Below, one piece after another: positions 55,837 to 64,000 of a stretch of DNA of 64,000 bases. Below the pieces are notes generated by a model that saw only the letters and a list, made by a program, of their open reading frames with translations, ran no database searches and was not told the DNA's origin. Both the position numbers and the translations under genes were made by a program. The DNA comes from Hippopus hippopus (Eukaryota; Mollusca; Bivalvia; Cardiida; Cardiidae), in the NCBI GenBank assembly GCA_946811185.2, contig OX328112.1, forward strand, positions 23,651,558 to 23,715,557, read 5' to 3'. How positions within the stretch are numbered: position 1 is the stretch's first letter; every line of letters begins with the position of its first letter.

Positions 55837-56395
55837 TCATAGAAGTCGTATGAAGACATAGGGAAAACGCTATCACCATTATAAACAGATATGAAGTATT
55901 GTTTTTTAAAAGACGTGGATATTAAGTCAAAGATGCAAACTGCTATTTGTCAATTTTAATTTTGATGGCAGCCATTATATCGACAGTACGTTTTTGTGAA
56001 TGTAAAAGTCACATTCATTTCCCTTGCAGCTTGTTACAAATCCTGGGAAAAATATCGCCTTTCGTTGGTTTCAAGTACCAAATCTGTCTGAAATTCTTCT
56101 TCGAGTAAATGAAAATTCATTATTGACGCATATACTTCCCCCCTTACACTTACGTCATGAAGATACAGTTTACAGATGAGAAATACATGTATAATTATTT
56201 TCTAGCACAGAGAAAAGGGAACAAAAAAAAAAAAATAATATCCTATATAATTGTTATAACACTTTATCTAGGGAATAATACATCCAAATAAAGTAAAAAA
56301 TATTTTTTCATACCGTTCGACACCGCTTCTTCGCTAGCGCTTACTTGGCACGAATAAAGTAGAACAAGAAAGAGGTAAATGTAAAGTGAAGCCAT
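44731..56395 (-). CDS. Gene C: secreted TSR-mucin cysteine-rich protein, complete, 8 exons
   Basis: Coding exons on the minus strand: 56314-56395, 55683-55766, 54562-54630, 49724-49915, 48423-48713, 47240-47409, 46093-46218, 44731-44841. They join to 1125 bp, 374 aa, with no frame break. Same module order as gene A: signal peptide (1 to about 21), CxxC module (29-55), Cx8C exon (57-78), TSR (80-142), long Ser/Thr linker (144-239), C-x3-C-x18-C-x14-CC (241-296), CDSVP module (297-338), tail (339-374). There are 22 cysteines after the signal in both A and C. Tail to tail with gene B (stops 0.8 kb apart), head to head with gene D (ATGs 2.2 kb apart). Confidence 0.88.
45360..45550. mobile_element. 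R6 palindromic element
   Basis: Perfect core hairpin around cacgtg near 45457-45462. Confidence 0.65.
45716..45970 (+). mobile_element. R5 SINE
   Basis: Plus-strand copy, head truncated or altered, ending in a (CAGT)n-like tail. Gene C intron 7. Confidence 0.7.
46093..46218 (-). CDS. Gene C exon 7: CDSVPxYxPVASF module
   Basis: 126 bp, phase 0-0; acceptor tctatttcag, donor cag/gtaaaa. Encodes NCDSVPRYSPVASF and GIFLGC. No start codon lies in frame, so simple ORF calls miss it. Confidence 0.87.
46728..46922. mobile_element. R10 foldback: one and a half direct copies plus one inverted
   Basis: ttgtacggtcaggtggcagg leads a 60-bp unit present twice on plus and once inverted, giving near-perfect arms around cgccccgagcttcg. 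Same unit at 39382-39470. Confidence 0.72.
46927..47185. mobile_element. R2 MITE
   Basis: Diverged copy directly after R10, in the gene C intron between exons 6 and 7. Confidence 0.62.
47240..47409 (-). CDS. Gene C exon 6: C-x3-C-x18-C-x14-CC module
   Basis: 170 bp, phase 1 to 0; acceptor catctttcag, donor aag/gtaatg. Encodes CDTFC, SVCPD and IKCCN. A GT 12 bases earlier (cttg/gtaaga) is a competing donor; the phase 0 choice matches both paralogues in length and frame. Confidence 0.85.
47462..47730. mobile_element. R2 MITE
   Basis: Good copy about 55 nt upstream of gene C exon 6. Confidence 0.7.
48095..48375. repeat. 280-bp (GAA/GGA)n purine tract
   Basis: Almost uninterrupted purines on plus; pyrimidines on the strand transcribed for gene C, about 45 nt after the exon 5 donor. 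Confidence 0.92.
48423..48713 (-). CDS. Gene C exon 5: long Ser/Thr mucin-like linker
   Basis: 291 bp, phase 1-1; acceptor cttttctacag, donor gaag/gtcatg (weak). 97 codons stay open. Ser and Thr dominate, with a C-terminal near-repeat of TQT units (IQTQTAM, TQTTPAM, TQTRPAP). Longest linker of the family. A 280-bp purine tract begins about 45 nt past the donor. Confidence 0.83.
48745..49160. mobile_element. Two R4 hairpin elements
   Basis: Copy about 48745-48965, interrupted by an A run (48883-48907), and a core copy about 49065-49160. Upstream of gene C exon 5. Confidence 0.65.
49724..49915 (-). CDS. Gene C exon 4: thrombospondin type-1 repeat
   Basis: 192 bp, phase 1-1; acceptor ctctgctccag, donor tcag/gtaaaa. 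Encodes FHQDGGWTVWSQWSEC, CQGYC, Arg layer RKRTRAC, then NC, KC, TC and KHC. FHQDGGW is shared with gene B. Confidence 0.93.
50085..50622. mobile_element. Two R2 MITEs
   Basis: Shortened copy about 50085-50275 and fuller copy about 50355-50622, in gene C intron 3. Confidence 0.65.
50640..52005. other. Gene C intron 3, no further exon recognised
   Basis: Unique AT-rich sequence plus one hairpin. No TSR-family exon found here on either strand. Confidence 0.5.
50945..51020. repeat. Hairpin
   Basis: gcaatactattctaagtgc and its complement around gtatacaatatacgag. Confidence 0.65.
52010..52275 (-). mobile_element. R5-related tRNA-derived SINE
   Basis: Minus-strand head cctggtagctcagtggctag and gttcgatacccgg. 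Body is a subfamily with cttctcacctctgatgcatg. A tail fragment recurs at about 51865-51915. Confidence 0.75.
52605..52722. repeat. Long hairpin
   Basis: gggaaatatacac and complement around tcgctaacgctcg, extended by gatagaaaa...cg arms. Confidence 0.68.
52738..53290. mobile_element. Two R2 MITEs in tandem
   Basis: Copies about 52738-53012 and 53013-53290, head to tail, in gene C intron 3. Confidence 0.7.
53556..53985 (-). mobile_element. R9 foldback-ended element, copy 2
   Basis: Inverted relative to copy 1; hairpin now at its right end (53865-53965). In gene C intron 3. Confidence 0.72.
53985..54125. mobile_element. R4 hairpin element
   Basis: Good copy joined to the R9 foldback at its left. 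Confidence 0.65.
54562..54630 (-). CDS. Gene C exon 3: short Cx8C exon
   Basis: 69 bp, phase 1-1; acceptor tatttttctag, donor caag/gtaaag. Encodes NAWEYAGAYTQC and TLHNLNCQ. Aligns end to end with gene A exon 3 and shares LNCQ with gene B. Confidence 0.85.
54680..54935. mobile_element. R4 hairpin element with T/G tract
   Basis: Contains a T run (54769-54794) followed by G, then the hairpin core. About 50 nt upstream of gene C exon 3. Confidence 0.65.
55165..55300. repeat. Long hairpin
   Basis: aaatttcccttatattcc and gagttgctcaaatta arms with complements around tcactgtcagtg. Confidence 0.7.
55385..55588. mobile_element. R3 MITE, diverged
   Basis: In gene C intron 2, about 95 nt from exon 2. 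Confidence 0.5.
55683..55766 (-). CDS. Gene C exon 2: CxxCYxCxCx4C module
   Basis: 84 bp, phase 1-1; acceptor attggcag, donor aatc/gtaagt. Encodes CKHCYQCACKYQRC then PN. Upstream of the acceptor there is no ordinary pyrimidine tract but an (ATT)n microsatellite (see 55779-55844). Confidence 0.85.
55779..55844. repeat. (AAT)n microsatellite
   Basis: ATT repeat on the gene C strand, ending about 12 nt before the exon 2 acceptor. Confidence 0.9.
56314..56395 (-). CDS. Gene C exon 1: signal peptide
   Basis: Starts MASLYIYLFLVLLYSC, followed by QVSAS, a plausible cleavage site. Donor aacg/gtatga in phase 1. Acceptor gcattttag lies 9 nt before the ATG. Confidence 0.83.
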
Positions 56396-56639
56396 TTTGG
56401 TATCCTAAAATGCCAATAACCTTTGGCCAAAGACAGTCACGTGCGCGTCTGATTTGTTTCTTATCCTGACAGTTCACAGGTTGTAGACAGGTGAACAACA
56501 CAGATAAGAAAGATCAGTTGAATGTAGGTTTTAGCCCCATGATGGAACAATCTATTTTAGGACATACCAAAAGTATTACAAGAATGTACAAAGCACAAGT
56601 GTATTTACGAAAGAATATATTTAAACCAAAAATATGGCA

Positions 56640-56730
56640 AGAATTTTCCGAAGCTTGGGAATCGAACAGTCGCCTTTGGGTTCCAAGCCATAAACGTTAA
56701 AGAGCTACCGAACTCGGCGATCGCGCAATG
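56640..56730 (-). other. tRNA-like SINE head or degenerate tRNA
   Basis: On the minus strand gagttcggtagctctttaa and gttcgattccc resemble A and B boxes. Confidence 0.35.
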
Positions 56731-56805
56731 CTCGTTAGATTTCGATGAAGAATAATAACATATCTAACACGTGAAAAGTGTTTCACAATCCATGCAAAGC
56801 GAAAC

Positions 56806-57336
56806 TTTAACCCTTTACCAGAGCATATTGTATTTTAAAGACCATTATGAAATCAGCTTTCGAAAATATTTTGGAAAAGCAGAAAATGCTGCTAACCAGC
56901 ATATTCTGCTTTTTTTTTCACCACAATGTTATCTATCCATTCAAAAAAAAAAACCACGCCTTTTGAGCCACATTTGTTTTGTCTTCTGCAGATGATTTAG
57001 TTTAGGCCAATTCTAAAATTTTGTTTTTCGGTAAAGACCGAACTATAGGAACATTTTAGTAGATCTACATAGTCTATGACCCTATAGTTAAAGTTCTGTA
57101 AGATAAAAATCTTTAAGCCTTTACCATGAAGTCTCGACTTTTTAAGACCCTCAGGAAGAAGTTTTTTATAACATTACTGGAAAAGGAGAAAATGCTGTTA
57201 ACAAACATTTTTCTTTTTCCCACGTTTCTACCCAATTAAGGGTTAAATTTGTCATTTAGGCCATCTTTAATTTGTTGTCTGCAAATGCTTTGAATTTGAA
57301 ACAGCCGAATATTTAGTCGTTTGGTAAAGAGTTAAG
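56806..57336. mobile_element. Two R3 MITEs
   Basis: Copies about 56806-57038 and 57111-57336, upstream of gene C. Confidence 0.62.
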
Positions 57337-58069
57337 ATATGAGATAAACACAGTTTGAACGTAACAGTCATACCTTCCGTTGGAACAGTGAGCGTGTCAC
57401 ACTTTCAATCACGTGGTATATCTGTAGCGTTCCTGGCTCCGCACGGTAGTACATACTTATCCGTTATACATTTTTTTTAAATATAAATGTATGTGAAAAG
57501 AATATGACAAAATGAACAAAAGACGCTCGTTATGAGAAGTTTCTTTGGCGACAAATTTCCAAACAATTTGTAGAAAGGTCAAGTGTATAACTAGACATAA
57601 CTTTTGTTTGAAAACGGATAATTAATTCACGAAGCCTTTATTTTTTTAGCAAATCTATTGAAGCTCTCTACGTTAAACAGTTGCTCAAAAGTTTATGAAC
57701 AATGAACATTCAAACTCAAAAGGAAAGTTCTATACAGGCAACAACACGGAAACAACGAGACATGGAACTTGTTGCGAACAATGGGCTTGCGAATTATAGA
57801 ATTTCGTCGTGTCTTGTTACAGGAATACTGATAAATTAACTTTTGTCTTGTAATATGGAACTGTTAGTGTTTGTGAAGAGCCTTGAAATATGTCGTGCGA
57901 CCGAACCACATTACACGTGACAAAACCAATCGAAACAAGCTGATAAGTTCGTTTAGACTCACAGACCTATAGAGAGTCTTGTTATAAACAAAGGTCACTG
58001 GGCCGCCGAACAAAAGCGTTCTTTCGAATTTTTTAAAGAAAATCTTGCTTAAGTCTTTCAGCACCAAAT
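57337..58069. other. Spacer between genes C and D, candidate divergent promoter region
   Basis: Mostly unique AT-rich sequence between the two head-to-head genes. No clear TATA box or other motif I can defend; 5' UTR exons of C or D may lie here. Confidence 0.35.
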
Positions 58070-58340
58070 ATATGAGCCATGCTCTGGTAAAAGGGGGCTT
58101 AATGCATCCCCGTGATGCATTATACCAAGTAAGTCATCACGTTAATATGGACCCATCATATCCATTTTGTCAAGCAACCGACTGAATCATGAGGTAGAAT
58201 GGTCTTTTGACATACAAAAATCTTGAAGATATCGAAAAGTTTCGGCCCATGTCAGCCTGCGCGGACTGCCAAGACTGACATGGGTCGATACTTTTCGCAA
58301 ATGCATTAAGCCCCCTTTTCACAGAGCATGGCTCATATAA
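58070..58340. mobile_element. R2 MITE
   Basis: Well-preserved copy between the starts of genes C and D. Confidence 0.72.
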
Positions 58341-58404
58341 TCTGGACCCCTTTCGAGCGCTGAAAATACAATCCACTGACACTTAGAAAGATCTTATAAG
58401 CTTG

Positions 58405-58510
58405 ACTCCACAAGCGGGCGGAATAGATCCAAGATCAGACAGCACGGAACATGCAGTCTGATCTTGATCTATACCGTCTGCTAAAGATCCTACTTTCGCC
58501 TATGGCACAA
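58405..58510. mobile_element. R4 core hairpin
   Basis: Core copy 50 nt before gene D signal exon copy 1. Confidence 0.55.
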
Positions 58511-58565
58511 AGGTTAGATGCGTTTTAAATGTATGTAAATAGTTCTATCTTTCTTTTTCCAGAAA

Positions 58566-58638
58566 ATGTTCATTAGGTACGTAGTATTTCTCCTGTCAGT
58601 TGTTGCGGTATTCATCACATCGGCTCTGATCGCCACAG
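58566..58638 (+). CDS. Gene D exon 1, copy 1: signal peptide, intact
   Basis: Encodes MFIRYVVFLLSVVAVFITS then ALIAT. Acceptor ctttttccag is 3 nt before ATG and donor acag/gtatgt is good. Best candidate for the functional first coding exon of gene D. Confidence 0.8.
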
Positions 58639-61600
58639 GTATGTTACCTTAGTCATTTATGTAACGCGTTTGTTCACCTTTTTAAACAGTTTATTATATG
58701 AATTTTTCCAAAACATGTTCATAAAATACGTGGTATTTCTCCCGCTAGTTGTTGCGGTATTCATCACATCAGCTGTGACCGCCGCACGTATGTTGCCTTT
58801 GTCATTTATGCAACGCATTCCGTCTGTGTACAAAATACTAGTCAAAGCGCTGGCAGGGGTATTAAGTCACATTCAGTGACAGCTCTAGTTGGTCCAGTGT
58901 AGTTTATTATATGAATTTTTCCAGAAAATGTTCATAAAATACGTAAAATTACTCTCGCTAGTTGTTGCGGTATTCATCATATCAGCTGTGACCGCTACAG
59001 GTTTTGTTCCTTTGTCATTTATGCAACGCATTCTTTCACCTTTTGATGTAGTTTATGATATGACTTTTTCCAGAAAATGATCATAAAATAAGTAATATTT
59101 CTGCCGCTAGTTGTTGCGGTATTCATCACATCGGCTGTGACCGCCACAGGATTGTTACATTTGTCATTTTTGTAACTCATTCGTTCACCTTTTGATACAG
59201 TTTATATGACTTTCTCCAGACTTCATTTTTGTTTTGAAGCAAACCTCTTCAATCATTGAGGGAAAATATAGAATGCTGGTTTCCTTTTTGCCACAATGTT
59301 TCAAAGGGATTCTCCACAGGATCATAGAAACCCAGGATTGTTCGGTAAATGATTAACCCTTGTGCTGCTATGAGCGACTTACTGACCTTTTAAGGACAGT
59401 GTAGATCATGATCAGACTGCAAAGAACGCGCAGTCTGATCTTGGATCTACACTGTTCGATAAGGACATGTATTTTCTCCAAAAAATAAGTTTGAAATAGC
59501 AACATTCGGGTTGTCTCTATCGGCTTGAAAGTTTCGTTTAACTTACTGGTATTTAGCAGGTTAAGGGCTTAATATAGTTGAACATATTACCTGTGGCATA
59601 CACTTTTGCCTCGCAGCAAATCCTTTTTTTAAAAATGGTTGGAAATGGAGGAAATGCAGGTCTCCTGTTTACCACAATATTTCAAATGAATTCTTCCTCA
59701 GGATCATGAAAACCCGAGAATGTTCGGTACATGATTAAATAGGTATGAAAAGGCTCTTACAAGACCGATTAAGAACCAGATAAAACTTATCTGTCGTGCA
59801 AGGTGATTTTTGTCTATCATTTCTGTCACGTGACCAAAGAAGTCGCTGTGAATAAGACGGGGGGGGGGTTAACTATTACCGAGCCATGGTCTGTGAAAAG
59901 GGAGCTTAATGCATCTGCAAAAAGTTTCAACCAGGTCAGCCTGCGCAGACAGCGCAGGCTGATCCTGGTCGAAACTTTTTGCTATCGATGAATTTTCTGC
60001 ATGTCAAAGGAACTGTCTACCTCATGAGTCAGTCGATTGTAAGAAAGAAATGGATATTTTTGATCCATAATTATGTGATGCCTTGCTTGGTATAATGCAT
60101 CTTTTAATTTGAGTCATGTTCTCTGAAAAGGGGGCTTAATGCAACTGCAAAAATTATCGGCCCAGGTCAGCCTGTGCGAACTGCGCAGGCTGACCTGAGG
60201 CCGAAACTTTTTGCAGTCGGTTATAATACAAAATGGATTTTATGGATCCATAATACAGTAATGACTAGCTTAGTATAATGGATCACGGGGATGCATTAAG
60301 CCCCATTTTGCCAGAGCACGGCTCATTTATTTTTCCCAATTGTAGCTGAAAGGCGTTTTGTGTTTGGAATGCCCAACATGCAACAGGGTCCCGGGGGCCC
60401 AGGCGCCCAAGGAGTTCAGGTTTCTGGGCACAATGAGCAACGGTCAACACATTATTCCTGTCTACAATGTTACGCCTGCTACTGCAACCATATACATTGT
60501 CCTAACTGTGAGTAACTTGTTCTGTAACAAGCCTAGCCCGATAGCTTTAGCAGTATTGTATAGGGCTTGAAACCCAGGGATCGCTGGTTTGTCCAGCTCG
60601 ATCAAATTCTGTCCAAGGATTAAAGATAGTCATTAAGATGGGATTCATTCCTCTCTCACTTCTGAACAATGTTTCTATGATCTTTAGGTGAGAAAGCAGT
60701 CATTGGCTTTGGAACGAATGTTGTGCGATAAACTGGAAATAGAAACTTCAAGTATACACGGATATGTGCAATGACCGCCGACATATAATTGAAATACTTT
60801 TGAAAACGGCGTAAAACACTAAAGAAACAATCTTCTGTATGAAAGTCAGTATAAGGGGGTACAGTAAATGGGGAATGGTTGAATCCCCCTTTTTTTTTAT
60901 GTCGCGTCTAATTGTTTCAGTTACTTTTTGGCGAAAAATCACCTATTCATGTGTTTCCTGGGATACCACCAAAAAAACCAGAGATTAACTAGGGTTTTCG
61001 AATCATTACGCGCCAAGAACCGAGTGTCATATCTTATTCATGCTACTTGAAAAGGTGCTTTAACGCATCTTCAAAAAGTAGTCCGCGCAGGCTGATATGA
61101 TACGAACGTTTTGCTATTTGTAAAGTTTCTATATGTGCATGGATCATTTTACTTACTGATAATTCAGTCGGTTGTTAGACAAAATGAGTTTTATGGATTC
61201 ATAATTATATGACTCACGTGGTATAATGCATCATGGAGATGCATTTAGCCCCCTTTTCCCAGAGTGCTGCCCTGCCCTGCCCTGTCGGGTAGCTCAGTGG
61301 TTAGCGTATCCGAATCGTGGCCTGATGGTTGTGAGTTCGATACCCGGATCTGCATTCACAAACCATTCTTTAAGAATATTCTTAGGTGTATTCCACAAGA
61401 TTTTCTAAATTTGAAAGTAACACAACTTCTGATTGGCTAAACCATTTGGTTTAGCCAATCAGAAGCTGTGTTACTTTCAAACTTGGAGAATAAGTCTAGG
61501 AATGGTTGACGAATACGAACCCAGTTTTAGGCGAACCTTCTTTCCGGAGCTTTTTCGCTTCTCACCTCTGGTGCATGTGAGAAAAAGAAGTCAGTGGCTT

Positions 61601-62792
61601 GGAAAGAAAGTTGTGTCAGTACTGGTGTAAGAAAGCCAGGAAACGTATGCGTAGGTTCATTTACCGCCGTGATATGACCTAAGTTCTGCCCATTTTCATA
61701 ACGGTCTGCTGAAAATCTGTTTCAGAGGCAAGGACAAAATACGTTCTACTGAAGTAGACTAATTTTAGTTTAGGCTTGAAAAAGATCGAGGACAGTGGTG
61801 CTAAATAAAATAGATTGAATGGTATTTTACGCCGCTCTCAACATTATTTCAGTCATATCACGGCGACAGCTCACATATTCATGTGTTTCCTGGGTTTTAC
61901 CTGTACTAGGCTAGGGCTCTGAAGTGTCTTGCCCAAGGACACTCCCACGAAAAACCTAGTGCGGCTCGAGCCCAGGGCCTCCAGGTTACGAGTCCCACAC
62001 TTTACCACTGAACCACGCAGGACCCCTGCTAAATAAAGTAATTTGTTTCTTTAGTGTATTTTTCTTGCCCCCCCCCCCCTTTTGGAAAAAAATAGCATTT
62101 TTTTTTTAATTGTTTCATTGGTCTAGGTCAATGATTGAGTAAAAGATGCTCCACAAAGAAATGTTTTACCAGTAAGTTTTGTTCTTTTTTACAGTTGGAA
62201 ACCCCTTCGAGTTGACCAGCGCTTTCTTTCAGTGCTCAAGATACGGGCAATTGGATTGTCATGGTAACAGTATTATTGTCTTGTCTTTGGTCCGCTACCG
62301 GTTTCACCCTAGGGAATTTAAGCTGTGTTCTGTGTCCGTCCGTTGGCCCACCTGTCCTTTACTTATCAGCACGTCCTTCTTCAAGTCCATCTGTGCCTAT
62401 TTATTAAGATTGCAAAAAAAAAAAAGGAAAGTTGCTGCAATCATATAAAAGTTCACTTAAGGATAGATGCCCACATGCCACAAAACCCCTAGTTTTCACG
62501 GCCGTCAGGAGGAAGGCTTTTGAAAACATTGTGGGAAAAGGAGAAAATGCTGCTAAGCAGCATTTTCTCTTTTTCCCACAATGTTTCCTACCCTTTCAAA
62601 ACCAAATCTAAACTTTTGAGTCACATTTATTTTGTTGTCTGTAAATGCTTTCAATTTGAACTGGCCTAGAAGTTTGTCATTTGGTAACGAGAAAGCAAAG
62701 GTAAAAGTCTCTAAAAATTCCATACACTTTGCAAATCCCCTGTCATCAAATGTTTAGTTTTATCATCATAGCCTAAAGATACATCTTTACAG

Positions 62793-62847
<55 letters not shown>

Positions 62848-64000
62848 GGAAAAAAGAAAAACGCTGTTAAAACTATAGTGTGTAGAATGGTTCAGATATT
62901 GGTCAGCTGTTTAAGCAAGAATAAATAATCGATGAATACAGTGTACAGGATAAAGAAACTCAAAGGATTTGTCTGTGATTTAAAACCGGAAACGACAACA
63001 GTGCTTCCTTTGATAACATAGGTTCGCCGGGATATGATGCATATTTATATCGATAGGTAAATTTAGCACAGTGGACAAAAAAAAAAGGCTACACATTTTT
63101 TCCAAATTTCAAAATATCACATTTTATTCGTGTAGTCTATCAAAACAAAAAACAAAATGATATTTCATCGCAGCTCGCTATTTTCTAGCATTTTCCAGTA
63201 CTATGATTTTGTCTTTGCGGCGAATCACTTTGAAAACGTGGCAAAGGCTGGGAGAAATACTCATAACACCAACCAACACTTTGTACAACAGCCAGCAGGT
63301 CTTCATTCATATTTTACATATAAATATCGCTGTCCAGCCCCAGTAGTTCATTTGAAATACACAGGGTTAGTATTCCAGGGGTTTTGGGTTCGAAATTTCG
63401 ACTCAGACAAAACTCTTAATCATCTCTCTCCCCAGAACAGTGTCTCACAATAGTTTCGTGGGAAAACAGCCGGTGACTTTAACGGAGTAATGTGTCTTGT
63501 GCTGATCATAGCATTAATAGAGTAGCAGCTGAGTTTTCAGAGAAGCTTCGATCAAATTATGCAGTTGTTGATAAGAGAGGTATTTCTTTACTGACCTAAA
63601 TCACGTAAATTTGACAGGGGAGGTAAATCTTCACCAACACGCGAGTCCGGGCGGAATGTCTGCCCTTGAGTGGTCACATCCTTTAAATCTGTTCTAACTT
63701 TTAATTTGAGCCTTGCTCTGTGAAAAGGGGGTTAACTAAATCAGCAAAAAGTATCGGCCCAGGTCAGCCTGCGCAGTCCGCGCAGGCTGACTGTGGTCGA
63801 AACTTTTTGCTTTCGGTGAATTTTTCTGCGTGTTAAAGGAACAGTCTACCTTATGGTTTAGTCGTTTGTAAGACGAAATGCATTTTATGGATCAATAATT
63901 AGTAGATGACTCGGTCGGTAAAATGCATCACAGAGATGCATTAAATCCCATTTTGCCGGACTGTGTGCTCATTTTCGGATGTAGATGTTGCACAAGTCCA
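58566..64000 (+). CDS. Gene D: 5' part of a fourth TSR-mucin family gene, runs off the window
   Basis: Recognised exons: signal peptide 58566-58638 (with three further copies, listed separately), CxxC module 60346-60507 and Cx7C exon 62195-62263, all joined in phase 1. No TSR exon was found up to 64000. The exon 3 to TSR intron is 0.8-4.6 kb in the paralogues, so the rest probably lies to the right. Promoter side faces gene C. Confidence 0.78.
58715..58787 (+). pseudogene. Gene D signal-peptide exon, copy 2: acceptor lost
   Basis: Same 73-bp exon (MFIKYVVFLPLVVAVFITS). The upstream acceptor tttccag has become tttccaa; the donor GT remains (gcac/gtatgt). Could act only if transcription starts inside the array. 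Confidence 0.7.
58928..59000 (+). CDS. Gene D signal-peptide exon, copy 3: apparently intact
   Basis: Encodes MFIKYVKLLSLVVAVFIIS then AVTAT. Acceptor tttttccag and donor acag/gttttg are both present, though the donor is weaker than in copy 1. A possible alternative first coding exon. Confidence 0.6.
59077..59149 (+). pseudogene. Gene D signal-peptide exon, copy 4: stop codon and lost donor
   Basis: Same 73-bp unit with acceptor intact, but codon 5 is TAA and the donor GT has become GA (acag/gattg). Non-functional remnant. Confidence 0.72.
59222..59740. mobile_element. R3 fragments around an R4 element
   Basis: Fragments about 59222-59354 and 59620-59740 on each side of R4, just after the signal-exon array. 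Confidence 0.5.
59350..59575. mobile_element. R4 hairpin element
   Basis: Full copy between R3 fragments. Confidence 0.65.
59878..60330. mobile_element. Two R2 MITEs in tandem
   Basis: Copies about 59878-60100 and 60110-60330. The second ends about 15 nt before the gene D exon 2 acceptor. Confidence 0.7.
60346..60507 (+). CDS. Gene D exon 2: CxxCYxCxCx4C module with Gly/Gln-rich extension
   Basis: 162 bp, phase 1-1, about twice the length of the other exon 2 copies; acceptor ccaattgtag, donor aact/gtgagt. The cysteine core is CLQCYACYCNHIHC then PN. Upstream lies an extra segment rich in Gly, Pro and Gln (MQQGPGGPGAQG), absent from A, B and C. Confidence 0.8.
60525..60835 (+). mobile_element. 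R5 SINE, old copy
   Basis: Plus strand, diverged head and body, starting about 20 nt past the gene D exon 2 donor. Confidence 0.6.
61040..61275. mobile_element. R2 MITE, partial
   Basis: Left palindrome arm missing; right half is typical. Confidence 0.6.
61283..61680 (+). mobile_element. R5-related SINE interrupted by R6
   Basis: Head 61283-61351 with A box tagctcagtggttagcg and B box gagttcgatacc. Body resumes about 61535 after the R6 insertion and matches the 52010-52275 subfamily. Confidence 0.75.
61352..61530. mobile_element. R6 inserted in a SINE
   Basis: Interrupts the SINE just after its B box. Confidence 0.68.
61805..62028 (-). mobile_element. Second SINE-like family copy
   Basis: Same organisation as 8340-8555, including accactgaaccacgcaggac. 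Confidence 0.62.
62195..62263 (+). CDS. Gene D exon 3: short Cx7C exon
   Basis: 69 bp, phase 1-1; acceptor cttttttacag, donor catg/gtaaca. Encodes NPFELTSAFFQC and LDCH; cysteine spacing is 7 rather than 8. Confidence 0.83.
62478..62690. mobile_element. R3 MITE
   Basis: Clear hairpin (gagaaaatgctgctaagc), in gene D intron 3. Confidence 0.68.
62770..63010. mobile_element. R11 element with (GA)n
   Basis: (GA)n at 62797-62844, then the same body as 35480-35850, truncated. Confidence 0.58.
63010..63709. other. Gene D intron 3, unique sequence
   Basis: A 98-codon open frame (63157-63453) has no TSR or cysteine-module similarity and no convincing splice context; not called. Confidence 0.45.
63710..63975. 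mobile_element. R2 MITE
   Basis: Full copy at the right edge, with the gcctgcgcagtccgcgcagg core. Confidence 0.72.

Overview
This is a eukaryotic, intron-rich, repeat-dense window. The dense palindromic MITE-like elements with a GCCTGCGCAGTCCGCGCAGGC core, the tRNA-derived SINEs and the secreted thrombospondin-repeat (TSR) genes suggest a bivalve mollusc. Dreissena (zebra or quagga mussel) is my best guess, from memory of its repeats. No bacterial-type genes, rRNA, CRISPR or long transposase ORFs were seen.

Main result: the window holds four paralogous multi-exon genes that long-ORF scanning largely misses. I call them A to D. A is on the minus strand (24670 to 13782), B plus (32632 to 43923), C minus (56395 to 44731) and D plus (58566 to past the window end). 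A, B and C share one eight-exon plan with conserved intron phases: (1) signal peptide; (2) module CxxCYxCxCx4C; (3) short Cx7-8C exon; (4) one TSR; (5) Ser/Thr-rich mucin-like linker of variable length; (6) module C-x3-C-x18-C-x14-CC, always 170 bp; (7) CDS[IV]PxYxPVASF module, always 126 bp; (8) short terminal exon with an N-glycosylation sequon. A encodes 335 aa and C 374 aa. B carries a one-base frameshift at the end of its TSR exon and a decayed second linker exon. D shows exons 1 to 3 and has a tandem array of four signal-peptide exons, two of them damaged at splice sites. I do not recognise exons 2, 3, 6, 7 and 8 as a named domain. The proteins look secreted, disulphide-rich and O-glycosylated, so a mucus, adhesion or immune matrix role is plausible, but this is inference.

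Layout: 1-13.7 kb is mostly repeats, including an old direct duplication (about 0.2-3.0 kb against 8.8-11.75 kb), a 115-bp tandem array and one small secreted cationic peptide gene (minus strand, 5759-6037). 13.8-24.7 kb is gene A. 24.7-32 kb is repeats plus a possible small minus-strand gene (32065-32265). 32.6-43.9 kb is gene B. 44.7-56.4 kb is gene C, tail to tail with B. 58.5-64 kb is the start of gene D, head to head with C. Introns and spacers are filled with at least ten recurrent repeat families (R1-R11 below), several nested in each other and some lying within 15-40 bp of splice sites. Repeat boundaries are by eye and approximate; exon boundaries were read to the base from splice signals, reading frame and agreement between paralogues.
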